This document shows positions 45,855 through 54,011 of a stretch of DNA of 64,000 bases, piece after piece; within the stretch, counting starts at the first letter, position 1; each line of letters begins with the position of its first letter. Source of the DNA: Streptomyces stelliscabiei (GTDB lineage: Bacteria > Actinomycetota > Actinomycetes > Streptomycetales > Streptomycetaceae); the NCBI RefSeq assembly GCF_014873495.1, contig NZ_JADBGF010000001.1:2232001-2296000 (forward strand), written 5' to 3'. Both the position numbers and the translations under genes were made by a program. The notes under the pieces were generated by a model. The model had not been told where the DNA came from. It searched no databases and saw only the letters and a program-made list of their open reading frames with translations.

Positions 45855-46643
45855 TCAGGCGAACTCCGGGGCGGCCGTCGCCGGACCGCCGAGGGCGTCG
45901 CGGCGGGTCGGCATCTCCAGGGTGACCATGCGGCGCCAGCCGAGGGCCCGCTCGTACGCGTACACCGCGCGGATACCCGCGGCCAGGACGGCCGCCCTGG
46001 CCTTCGGCCAGCCCAGGATGCGCCCCATGCGGTCCATCACGGCGAGGCTGACGTCCCGGTAGACGGCGATCTCGGCGAGGGCGCACTCACGCAGGGTCCG
46101 CTGGATGAAGCGCCCGTGTCCGGCGGCCGCGTAGCGCAGCAGTTCCTCGTGGGTGTAGGCGAGGTGGTTGTCCTCGTCGTCGGAGATCATCCGGACGGCC
46201 CTGCCGATCTCGGGGTGAGTGCCGAAGTGCTTGCGGAGCATCACCATCTGGTCGGCGGCGCGCTGTTCGGTGACCCGGCTGTGGCACAGGTAGACGATGA
46301 CGTCCCGCACCGAGAGAGCCTCTTCGGCGTTGAGTTTCTCGTGCGCGAGGCCGATGCCGCCGCGCTCCAGGAGCATGGTGTAGTCGGTCTCGGCGGGGAC
46401 CTCCACGGGCTGGAGGCCGCGTTTTTTCATGAGCGCGTTGAAGATCCGCCCGTGCTTGTCCTCGTCGGCGCCATGGCGGGTGATCTTGGGTGCGAGCGCC
46501 CGCTCGCTCGGCGGGACGAGCGCGGCGATGCGCGCGTTCTCCCAGCCGCCCTGGGTCTCCCCGCCGGCGGCGATGGAGCAGAACAGCCGGAACGACTCGT
46601 CGTTGTCGACGATCTCCTGGAACAGACTCTTGGCCGAAAGCAT
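45855..46643 (-). CDS. Ferritin-like diiron protein of unknown function
   Basis: A 262-residue helical protein with ferritin-type metal motifs: ADEDKHGRIF, RVTEQRAADQM and SDDEDNHLAYTHEEL supply Glu and His ligands at helix-like spacing. ATG 46643 begins MLSAKSLFQEIV; longer frames extend into the intergenic region. No partner gene is adjacent. It could be an oxidoreductase, a hydroxylase or an iron-handling protein. Confidence 0.75.
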   Translation of the reverse strand: MLSAKSLFQEIVDNDESFRLFCSIAAGGETQGGWENARIAALVPPSERALAPKITRHGADEDKHGRIFNALMKKRGLQPVEVPAETDYTMLLERGGIGLAHEKLNAEEALSVRDVIVYLCHSRVTEQRAADQMVMLRKHFGTHPEIGRAVRMISDDEDNHLAYTHEELLRYAAAGHGRFIQRTLRECALAEIAVYRDVSLAVMDRMGRILGWPKARAAVLAAGIRAVYAYERALGWRRMVTLEMPTRRDALGGPATAAPEFA

Positions 46644-46809
46644 CGAAGGACACCTCTCCGCAGGGGGCCTGGCAGGGGCCTGCAGAAAACGAGTCAAATG
46701 GGGTACCAGGAGCCGGGCAACAGCTGTGTCGGACAAATCCGCCGAACGAATGACACCGGGGCGGCGATGGGGCGTAACCGAGCGGGGCGGTGCCGCGTTG
46801 TCCGTGGTG

Positions 46810-46852
46810 ACGGCCGTGGCGGGGAGGACCCCCGAGCCCCCACCACGGCCGT
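46810..46852 (-). terminator. Terminator after the LLM oxidoreductase gene
   Basis: ACGGCCGTGG pairs with CCACGGCCGT, with an inner run of G pairing with C, about 75 bp beyond the oxidoreductase stop. The rest of 46644-46926 shows nothing else. Confidence 0.65.
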
Positions 46853-46926
46853 AGTGCTTTCTGATCGACCTGCCGGGGCCGACTCCCGCCGGTTCCCGGC
46901 TCTCGTCGGCCGCTGCGCCGTTCGGG

Positions 46927-47982
46927 TTACGCGAGGCCGGCCAGCTCCATGGCCTGCGAGCCGGCCCGCAGCGAGGCGATCCGCTCGTCGAGGGTGAAGC
47001 CCGCCGGCGCGAGCGTGAGGGTGGTGACCCCGGCCGCGGCGTAGGCCGTCATCCGGTCGGCGATGCGTTCCACGGAGCCGAGCAGCGTCGTCTGGTCGAT
47101 CAGCTCGTGCGGGATGGCGGCCGCGGCCCCGGTCTTGTCGCCGGCCAGGTACTTGTCCTGGATCTCGGCGGCCTCCTTCTCGTACCCCATGCGCCGGGCG
47201 AGCTGGTTGTAGAAGTTCTGCTTGCGGCTGCCCATGCCGCCCACGTACAGCGCGGTGTACGGGCGGAAGGTGTCGGCGAGCGTCGTCACGTCCTTGTCGT
47301 CGCCGACGGCCAGCGGCACGGTCGGGCAGATGTCGAAGCCGTCGAGGGTCTTGCCGGCCTTCTCCCGTCCCGCCCGCAGGTACGTGACGGCCGTGTCCTC
47401 CAGGTGCGCGGCCGAGGGGAAGATCAGCAGGGCGCCGTCGGCGATCTCGCCGGTCTGCTCCAGGTTCTTCGGGCCGATCGCGGCGATGTACAGCGGGATG
47501 TGCTCGCGGGTGGGGTGCACGGTCAGCTTCAGCGGCTTGCCGGGGCCGCCGGGCAGGGGCAGCGTCCAGTGCTCGCCGTCGTGCGACAGGCGCTCACGGG
47601 TCATCGCCTTGCGGACGATCTCGACGTACTCGCGGGTGCGGGCGAGCGGCTTGTCGAACTTGACGCCGTACCAGCCCTCCGAGACCTGCGGTCCCGAGAC
47701 GCCGAGGCCGAGCCGGAAGCGGCCGCCGGACAGCGAGTCCAGCGTCGCGGCGGTCATCGCGGTCATCGCGGGCTGGCGGGCCGGGATCTGGAAGATGGCA
47801 GAGCCCACGTCGATGCGTTCGGTCTTGGCGGCGACCCAGCTGAGCACGGTGGCGGCGTCCGAGCCGTACGCCTCCGCCGCCCAGCACACCGCGTAACCCA
47901 GCCGGTCGGCCTCCTGGGCCACGGCCAGGTTGTCCCCGTCCATTCCGGCGCCCCAGTAGCCGAGGTTGATCCCGAGCTTCAT
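46927..47982 (-). CDS. LLM-class F420-dependent oxidoreductase
   Basis: A 351-residue luciferase-like monooxygenase-fold enzyme. The start MKLGINLGYWGAGMDGDNL and the GSAIFQIPARQPAMTAMTAATLDSLSGGRFRLGLGVSGPQV region match the F420-dependent subgroup. ATG 47982 is the natural start. Mycobacterial relatives use reduced F420 to reduce substrates such as mycolic-acid precursors; here the substrate is unknown. It diverges from the aldo/keto reductase gene. Confidence 0.9.
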   Translation of the reverse strand: MKLGINLGYWGAGMDGDNLAVAQEADRLGYAVCWAAEAYGSDAATVLSWVAAKTERIDVGSAIFQIPARQPAMTAMTAATLDSLSGGRFRLGLGVSGPQVSEGWYGVKFDKPLARTREYVEIVRKAMTRERLSHDGEHWTLPLPGGPGKPLKLTVHPTREHIPLYIAAIGPKNLEQTGEIADGALLIFPSAAHLEDTAVTYLRAGREKAGKTLDGFDICPTVPLAVGDDKDVTTLADTFRPYTALYVGGMGSRKQNFYNQLARRMGYEKEAAEIQDKYLAGDKTGAAAAIPHELIDQTTLLGSVERIADRMTAYAAAGVTTLTLAPAGFTLDERIASLRAGSQAMELAGLA

Positions 47983-48122
47983 ATAGACCAGCCTTCCCCT
48001 TACCGATCAGTAACGTCTTTGTCGCGCCGACCCTATCGGGCCGCCGCCCTCCCGGGCCCGCGAGGCGGGGGTTCGTGGGACCGGAAAGGGGCGGGCCCGG
48101 GGCCTCCGCCTCCGGAAATCGG

Positions 48123-48131
48123 TTGTCCACA
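48123..48131. promoter_or_regulatory. DnaA-box match upstream of the aldo/keto reductase
   Basis: TTGTCCACA matches the Streptomyces DnaA box at all nine positions, 42 bp before the reductase start, in the gap shared with the LLM oxidoreductase gene. Single copy here. Confidence 0.45.
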
Positions 48132-48172
48132 GGCCCCCACGTGGGGAACTCCGGCCAGTAATGTCGCCGTCC

Positions 48173-49156
48173 ATGGAGCAGAGGCATCTCGGCCGTACCG
48201 GCCTGCGTGTGTCCCGGATCGGGCTCGGCACCCTGACATGGGGCCGCGACACGGACGAGCACGACGCCGCGGACATGTTGAAGCTGTTCTGGGAGGCGGG
48301 CGGCACCCTGGTCGACACCGCCGACGTGTACGGGGACGGCGAGGCGGAGTACCTGCTGGGTCAGTTGATGGACGGACTGGTGCCCCGCCGCGACCTCGTC
48401 ATCTCCACGAAGGCCGGCAGCGTCCCGGACCCCGACCGCCGCTTCGACGGCTCGCGCGGCCATCTTCTCGCCGCCCTCGACGCCTCCCTCTCGCGTCTCG
48501 GCACGGACTACGTCGACGTCTGGCACATCCACGCCTACGACCCCGAAACCCCGCTGGACGAAACGCTCCAGGCCCTCGACCTGGCCGTCAGCAGCGGCCG
48601 GGCCAGATACGCCGGGGTCTCCAACTTCTGCGGCTGGCAGCTCGCGAAGGCCGCCACCTGGCAGCTCGCCGCCCCCGGCATACGCACGCGCCTGGCCAGT
48701 ACGCAGCTGGAGTACTCCCTGCTGCAGCGCGGCGTCGAGCGCGAGGTGCTGCCCGCCGCACTGGACCTGGGCATCGGTCTGCTCCCGTCCTCCCCCCTGG
48801 GCCGGGGAGTACTGACCGCCAAGTACCGCCACATCACGCCCCCGGACTCACGGGGCGGCTCGGAGCACATGGCCCCGTTCGTCGCGCCCTACCTCGACGA
48901 CACGGCGACCAGCATCGTGGACGCGGTGCAGACGGCGGCGGACGGCCTCGCGGTGACCCCGATCCAGGTGGCCCTCGCCTGGGTCCGCGACCGGCCCGGC
49001 GTGACCGCGCCCATCGTCGGCGCGCGCAACGCGCTGCAGCTCACGGGGGCACTGTCAGTGGAGAGCCTTAGTCTTCCTGACGAGATCTGCCGGGCTCTCG
49101 ACGACGTGTCGGCGCCCGTGCACCGCTATCCCGATCACGACTGGAGCACGCTGTGA
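48173..49156 (+). CDS. Aldo/keto reductase
   Basis: A 327-residue NADPH-type TIM-barrel reductase. The start MEQRHLGRTGLRVSRIGLGTL is typical; the catalytic Asp and Tyr lie in GGTLVDTADVYGDGEAE, Lys in LVISTKAGS, and His in VDVWHIHAYDPET. ATG 48161 would add four residues and neither start has a strong ribosome site, so the exact start is uncertain. It overlaps the next gene by four bases (GTGA), which implies co-translation. Confidence 0.9.
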   Translation: MEQRHLGRTGLRVSRIGLGTLTWGRDTDEHDAADMLKLFWEAGGTLVDTADVYGDGEAEYLLGQLMDGLVPRRDLVISTKAGSVPDPDRRFDGSRGHLLAALDASLSRLGTDYVDVWHIHAYDPETPLDETLQALDLAVSSGRARYAGVSNFCGWQLAKAATWQLAAPGIRTRLASTQLEYSLLQRGVEREVLPAALDLGIGLLPSSPLGRGVLTAKYRHITPPDSRGGSEHMAPFVAPYLDDTATSIVDAVQTAADGLAVTPIQVALAWVRDRPGVTAPIVGARNALQLTGALSVESLSLPDEICRALDDVSAPVHRYPDHDWSTL

Positions 49157-51438
49157 GCACGGAGCCCGCGACCACGGAGCCGGACGAGCCGGGGGGACGG
49201 GGCGACGGGACGCCCGCCGACGGCACCGACGCGCCCGGCGGCACGCCCGAGGACCGGGACGCCGCGGTCACGGCGGCGCCGCGGGAGGAGGACGACGGGG
49301 ACGGCTCCGGCGACGGCGACACCGAGGGTTCCGCCGAGGCCGTCGCCGGCGACGGCGGCGAAGCCGCACCCGAAACCTCCGAGGCGCAGGCCGAGTTGGC
49401 GGCCCAGCGGCTGGAGCGGGAGCGGATCGAACGACGCAAGGCGGAGAAGAAGGCGCCGATCACGAGCGGGGCCAAGCTCAGTGGGTCGGCCGCCGATCTG
49501 CTGGCCGCCGTACGGGCGGTGGAGGGCGGGCAGAATCCCACGGCCACCGCCTTCGCCGAGCCCGCGCCCGCTCCGCGCCGGCCGGCGCCGGAGCCCGTGC
49601 GGCGACCGGAGCCGATGGCGTCCTCGGGGGGTGCGCCTGCTCCTTCGGGCGAGACCGTCGAGGACGTGCGCGCGGTGCTGGCCGCGGGCGGTGCCCCCGA
49701 AGCGCTGGCGGCACAGGTCGCCGAGGCACTCGGCGAGGGCGCCGGCGCTCGACTGCGCGAGGACCCCTGGCAGTTGCTGCGGGTGGCGGGGGTGCGGCCG
49801 GAGCAGGCCGACGGTTTCGCGCGGGCGCTGCTCGGCGCCGAGTGCGGCCCGGACGACGAGCGGCGGGGCCGGGCGGTCACCGTGTGGCTGCTGGAGCAGG
49901 CGGCCGTCGCCGGGCACACGGCACTGGAGGCCCCGGCGCTGGCCGCCGCGCTCGCCCGGTGCTCCGTGCCCGACCCCGACGAGGCCGTCCGGAGCACGGT
50001 CGCCGAGGGCGAGGCCCTGGTCTTCCAGGACGCGCTCGACGACGCCCCGACCGCGGCCCGGTCCGCGCCCCCGGCCGACGACGCCGAGGGCGACGAGGCT
50101 GATCAGGAGCGCCCGGTGCGTGTCCTCATCGGTCTGGAGCGGTACGCCCTCGCCGAGGAGAGCCTCGCCGACGGACTCGCCCGCGTCATGAACTCCCTGG
50201 CCAAGGAGGACACGACGGACTGGGCCTCGGCGGCGGCCTCGGCACCGCGGTCGGCGGCGGAGCTGATCCGTGCCGTCGCCGGACACGGGCTGGTGCTCCA
50301 CACCGGCGGCGAGGCGGCCCGCGCGGAACCGGCGGCCCTGGTCGCGGCCGCCCGGGCGCTCGGACTGAGGGCGTACGCGGCGACACACAGCGCGGACGGA
50401 AGGCGGCGCCTCGCCTCCGGCCCGGCCGGCGGTGAGGGAGCGGCCGTCGGGGGACCGGCCGGGGCCGAGGGAGTCGAGCCCGCCGCCGTGACGACTTTGG
50501 CCGGGCTGCTGTCCGGCGCCGAGGGTCCCGGCCGGGACCGGGACGGCGCCCTCGACCTCGACCTGCTCGTGGTGCTGGACGCGCCCCAGCTGGACGTCGA
50601 GACCGCCGCGCTGCTCGCCGAGTCGCTGTCCGACGGGGCCCGGCTGGTACTCAGCGGCGACCCGGGGGTGCTGTGGTCCGCCGGGCCGGGCCGGGTCTTC
50701 GCGGACCTGCTCGCCGCCCGTGCCTGCCCGCAGGTCGCCTCGCGGACACCCGACCCCGGGCCCGTCGGCGAGCTGGTCTCGGGCATCGGGATCGGGGAGC
50801 TGAACCAGGTCGACGCGCCCGGCAAGGAAGTGGTGATCGTGCCCGTGCGGGACGCGGGAGAGGCGGTGCACAGGACCGCGCAGCTGGTCGTGGACTCGGT
50901 GCCGAGGGCGTTCGGGATCCCCGCCGAACAGGTGCAGGTGATCACACCCGGCCATGGTGGGGCGGCCGGCACGCGCGCGCTCAACACCGCGCTCAAGGAG
51001 CGACTGAACCCGGGGCCGGGCCGCTTCGGCGGGTTCGACCCGGGCGACCGCGTGGCGTACTCCCCCGCGCCGGGCCGTTCGACGCCGGGACGGGTGGTGC
51101 GGGCCGACGCCGAGGGGCTGCATCTGGAGTGCGCGGGCACCGCCGTCGTCGTGCCGAAGGAGCGGGTCGAGCAGAGCGTGCGGCACGGGTGGGCGCTCAC
51201 CGCGCACCAGGCCGTGGGGCACCGGTGGCCGGCCGCGGTCGTGGTGCTGCCGGGTGACGCGGCGCAGGCGCTGAGCCGGCCCTGGGTCTACACGGCCTTC
51301 GGCCGCGCCGAGCGGCATCTGTCGGTGGTGCACGGTGCGGAGCAGGCCCTGCCCCGCGCGGTCGCCGAGGTACCGGCGAAGCCGCGCACGACCCGGCTCC
51401 CGGCGCTGCTGAAGGCCCAGGTGCCGGCGGCCGATTGA
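49153..51438 (+). CDS. RecD2-like helix-hairpin-helix protein lacking a P-loop
   Basis: A 761-residue protein. Residues 1-165 are acidic and low complexity, including a charged helix (LAAQRLERERIERRKAEKK). A RecD2-type helix-hairpin-helix follows (LREDPWQLLRVAGVRPEQADGFARALLG). The helicase region keeps late motifs (PGDRVAYSPAPG and ALTAHQAVGHRWPAAVVVLPG), but the expected Walker A (GxGKT) is replaced by LVLHTGGEAARAEP, while a Walker-B-like LLVVLDAPQLDV survives. Loss of ATP hydrolysis is likely. GTG 49153 overlaps the previous stop. Confidence 0.8.
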   Translation: MSTEPATTEPDEPGGRGDGTPADGTDAPGGTPEDRDAAVTAAPREEDDGDGSGDGDTEGSAEAVAGDGGEAAPETSEAQAELAAQRLERERIERRKAEKKAPITSGAKLSGSAADLLAAVRAVEGGQNPTATAFAEPAPAPRRPAPEPVRRPEPMASSGGAPAPSGETVEDVRAVLAAGGAPEALAAQVAEALGEGAGARLREDPWQLLRVAGVRPEQADGFARALLGAECGPDDERRGRAVTVWLLEQAAVAGHTALEAPALAAALARCSVPDPDEAVRSTVAEGEALVFQDALDDAPTAARSAPPADDAEGDEADQERPVRVLIGLERYALAEESLADGLARVMNSLAKEDTTDWASAAASAPRSAAELIRAVAGHGLVLHTGGEAARAEPAALVAAARALGLRAYAATHSADGRRRLASGPAGGEGAAVGGPAGAEGVEPAAVTTLAGLLSGAEGPGRDRDGALDLDLLVVLDAPQLDVETAALLAESLSDGARLVLSGDPGVLWSAGPGRVFADLLAARACPQVASRTPDPGPVGELVSGIGIGELNQVDAPGKEVVIVPVRDAGEAVHRTAQLVVDSVPRAFGIPAEQVQVITPGHGGAAGTRALNTALKERLNPGPGRFGGFDPGDRVAYSPAPGRSTPGRVVRADAEGLHLECAGTAVVVPKERVEQSVRHGWALTAHQAVGHRWPAAVVVLPGDAAQALSRPWVYTAFGRAERHLSVVHGAEQALPRAVAEVPAKPRTTRLPALLKAQVPAAD

Positions 51439-51538
51439 GCGCGCCGGCGATGAGGGGCGGGCCGGGACCGGGGCGGGTGCGCGCGCCGGCGCCCGCCTGC
51501 CCCGGGCCACAGGGCGCTCGACGGCGGGGGGCCCCGCG

Positions 51539-52225
51539 TCAGCGATCGGCGTCCAGCGGTTCCAGCTCCTCGTCGTCCCCGAGATCCGGTTCCAGCGCGA
51601 GGTCGTCGTCCAGGTCGTCGTCCGGCTCGTCGTCGAAGACCGCGCTGACGTCGAAGCGGCAGACGACCCTCTGCGGATCGACCCCTTCGAAGGGTGCCTC
51701 CAGCCACTCGCCGGGCTCGGCGGTGTCGTCCGCGGCGGTCACCCAGAGCGTGGAGTCGCCCTCCTCCAGGCCGAACTCCTTGTGCCGGGAGGCGATCTCG
51801 TCCGGCTCGAACTCGCCGAACAGCAGACCCAGCGCACCGTGCACCGTGCGCCCCGGACCGTCGGAGCCGACCGGCTCCTCCGCCGCCTCCACCCGCTGGG
51901 CCTGGGCCAGCAGCCGCTGCGGCTCGGCCACCGTGTAGTCCCGGCGGATCATCACGCTGAGCGCGCCGGGTTCCCCGGGGCCGGTGTACGGCGGCATGTC
52001 CTCGGTGCCGGGGATCTCGAAGGGAGTGACCTCGTCGTAGCGGTCGTAGAGCAGTTCGTCGTACTCCTCGGCGGCCGCGGCCAGCTCGTTGAACGCCTCG
52101 TAGACGGCCGGGTCGTCCTCCCCCGACCGGCGTTCGACCGCGGCCAGGTGGCGGTCGAGCGCGGTCTTGACCGCCTCGGCGGCGGCGCGTACCTCGGCAG
52201 CGGTGGGCTGCGCAGCATCAGACAT
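51539..52225 (-). CDS. Conserved acidic protein, function unknown
   Basis: A 228-residue, strongly acidic protein with no recognised catalytic motif. The N-terminus is helical (AAAEAVKTALDRHLAAVERR), and the middle contains VMIRRDYTVAEPQRLLAQ. The C-terminus is a run of Asp, Glu and Leu. ATG 52225 gives MSDAAQPTAAEV; the longer frame adds 48 Cys-containing residues unlike family starts. It diverges from the small DUF5703 gene by 48 bp. Confidence 0.75.
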   Translation of the reverse strand: MSDAAQPTAAEVRAAAEAVKTALDRHLAAVERRSGEDDPAVYEAFNELAAAAEEYDELLYDRYDEVTPFEIPGTEDMPPYTGPGEPGALSVMIRRDYTVAEPQRLLAQAQRVEAAEEPVGSDGPGRTVHGALGLLFGEFEPDEIASRHKEFGLEEGDSTLWVTAADDTAEPGEWLEAPFEGVDPQRVVCRFDVSAVFDDEPDDDLDDDLALEPDLGDDEELEPLDADR

Positions 52226-52273
52226 AGTGCAGACGCTATCCGTACCGGGCCCCAGCCCGCACAATAGATACCG

Positions 52274-52462
52274 ATGCCGGAATACGAATTTGTCGACGTG
52301 TACGTACCGCGCGGGGTTTCCCGCAAGGACGCCACACGTCTGCTGACGGACCATGCCGAGTACGGACACTGGGAGTTGGACCGACTGAGCCTGCTGCGTG
52401 ACGGCAGCCGCAGGGTGCGGTTGCGCCGACGGATCATCCGCCAGGTACGCGCCACCTGGTGA
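52274..52462 (+). CDS. Small basic protein (DUF5703-like)
   Basis: A 62-residue protein that I associate with DUF5703. It begins MPEYEFVDVYVPRGVSRKDA, contains YGHWELDRLSLLRDG, and ends in an Arg-rich helix (RRVRLRRRIIRQVRATW). Such small proteins are widespread in actinobacteria and could bind nucleic acids or a partner protein. No operon partner is visible; the gene is followed 12 bp later by a strong terminator. Confidence 0.8.
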   Translation: MPEYEFVDVYVPRGVSRKDATRLLTDHAEYGHWELDRLSLLRDGSRRVRLRRRIIRQVRATW

Positions 52463-52474
52463 GCGTCCGGAGCG

Positions 52475-52514
52475 GAACGGAGCGGGCCCCGCTGGTGCGG
52501 GGCCCGCTCCGTTC
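52475..52514. terminator. Bidirectional terminator between the small protein and chpC
   Basis: GAACGGAGCGGGCCCCGC pairs perfectly with its complement around TGGT (18-bp stem), between convergent genes. Confidence 0.88.
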
Positions 52515-52532
52515 GCCGCCGGCCGGGTCGGG

Positions 52533-53498
52533 TTACAGAGCGGCCGCCCGCGCCTTGCGGTAGATCAGGGCGCCCCCGATCAGTGCGCCCGCGCCCACCG
52601 GGAGGACGAGCCCCAGCGGCAGGTCGCCGCCGGTCTGGGCGAGCTGCGCGGCACCGTCGGGCTGGGTGACGGTCTGCGTGCCCGGGTGGTTGGTGTCACC
52701 GCCGGGGACCTCACCACCGGGCTTGCCCGGCTTGCCCGGCTTGCCCGGTGTCTGCGGGGACGCCTCCTCGGAGTCGCCCGGCGGGTTCTGGTGGCCACCG
52801 CCCGGGTTCTCGTGCGCCCCTCCGCCGCCCGAGTTCCCGCAGTCGTTGCCCGTGACCCCGTTGCCGATACCGATCACGCCGATGTTGTTCCCGCACAGGT
52901 TGACCGGCACGTCGACGGGCACCTGCACGCTGTTGCCGGAGCCCACGCCTGGCGAGCCGCCGGTGCGACCGTCCGAGTGGGAGCCGCCGTGGGACGAACC
53001 GGGACCGCCGTGGCCGTGGTCGCCGTAACCGCCGCCGCCACCGCCGTTCGAGCAGTCGTTGCCGGTGGCCGGGTTGCCGACGCCGACCACGTCGACGCTG
53101 TTGCCGCACACGTTGACCGGAATGTGCACCGGAGCCTGGACGTGGTTGCCGGAGGCCACGCCCGGCGAGTCACCGGTGTGACCGCCGGCCTGGGAGCCGC
53201 CGTACGACGAACCGTGACCGCCGCCGTCCTGGCCGCCGCGTGCGTGCTTGCCGCCTCCGCCGTTGGAACACTTGTTGCCCGCTGCCGGGTTGAGCAGTCC
53301 GACCACGCTCACCGTGTTGCCGCAGACGTTGACCTCGGCCTCCACCGGAGCCTGCACGGTGTTGCCGGAGAGCACGCCGGGCGAGTGGGTGGCGGAGCCC
53401 TGCGCACCGGCGTCGGCGTGCGCGGCACCGCCCGCCGCGGCGAGCACACCGGACGCGGCCGCCACCGTCATGAGGCCTTTGCGGGTGACCTGTCGCAT
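52533..53498 (-). CDS. chpC: Long chaplin with three chaplin domains and sortase signal
   Basis: A 321-residue secreted hydrophobin-like protein for aerial growth. A signal peptide (to about residue 29, AHADAG) is followed by three chaplin domains near residues 39-79, 111-151 and 182-222, each with a Cys pair (59/77, 131/149, 202/220) and the SPGVxSGNxVQxPV opening. Gly/Ser/His linkers separate them. The C-terminal cell-wall signal is LAQTG (286-290), a hydrophobic helix and RKARAAAL. S. coelicolor ChpC, its positional counterpart, has two domains from memory; three here looks like an expansion. ATG 53498 starts MRQVTRKG. Confidence 0.92.
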   Translation of the reverse strand: MRQVTRKGLMTVAAASGVLAAAGGAAHADAGAQGSATHSPGVLSGNTVQAPVEAEVNVCGNTVSVVGLLNPAAGNKCSNGGGGKHARGGQDGGGHGSSYGGSQAGGHTGDSPGVASGNHVQAPVHIPVNVCGNSVDVVGVGNPATGNDCSNGGGGGGYGDHGHGGPGSSHGGSHSDGRTGGSPGVGSGNSVQVPVDVPVNLCGNNIGVIGIGNGVTGNDCGNSGGGGAHENPGGGHQNPPGDSEEASPQTPGKPGKPGKPGGEVPGGDTNHPGTQTVTQPDGAAQLAQTGGDLPLGLVLPVGAGALIGGALIYRKARAAAL

Positions 53499-53558
53499 TG
53501 CTGAATTACCTGCCTTAGCCCTATGTTCTGATCTTTTACACCTTGCCGGGATACCGGA

Positions 53559-53593
53559 CGGCCCCGGAGTGCATGGCGCGCACTCCGGGGCCG
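53559..53593 (-). terminator. Terminator between chpH and chpC
   Basis: CGGCCCCGGAGTGC pairs with GCACTCCGGGGCCG across a 7-base loop. The leftward direction places it after chpH, ahead of chpC. Confidence 0.75.
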
Positions 53594-53630
53594 ACGGTTA
53601 TTTCAGACCCTCACGAGGTGAGGCACAACG

Positions 53631-53864
53631 TCACTTGTTGATGCAGGTGTTGCCGAAGGCGGGGTTCAGCAGCCCGATCACCGAGATCGTGTTGCCGCAC
53701 ACGTTCACGGGGACGTGAACCGGCACCTGGACGACGTTGCCGGACGCGACACCCGGGGAGCCGATCGCGGCACCCTGGGCCCCGGCGTCGGCAACGGCCA
53801 GACCCGCGCCCGCGAGAACCAGACCACCGGTGGCTGCCGCAGCGGCGACGACCTTCTTGAGCAT
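53631..53864 (-). CDS. chpH: Short chaplin ChpH
   Basis: A 77-residue secreted surfactant protein. A signal peptide (about residues 1-25, ending ADAGA) precedes a single chaplin domain (SPGVASGNVVQVPVHVPVNVCGNTISVIGLLNPAFGNTCINK) with its Cys pair. Assembled into amyloid-like fibrils it coats aerial hyphae and spores. ATG 53864 has a very strong AAGGAGG site. It lies upstream of chpC in the same direction, as chpC-chpH does in S. coelicolor. Confidence 0.96.
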   Translation of the reverse strand: MLKKVVAAAAATGGLVLAGAGLAVADAGAQGAAIGSPGVASGNVVQVPVHVPVNVCGNTISVIGLLNPAFGNTCINK

Positions 53865-54011
53865 TATTCCTCCTTGTAGGCAAAGCGACCCCAAGTAGCG
53901 AGTCACACCACCTGTAACGAGGAGAATCCATTGGAGCTACGAGCTTATGGTCCGATTCACTCGACCCGGTCGGTCTTCGTACGCGCTGCCGAATAAAGCG
54001 CTCCGTTCAGG

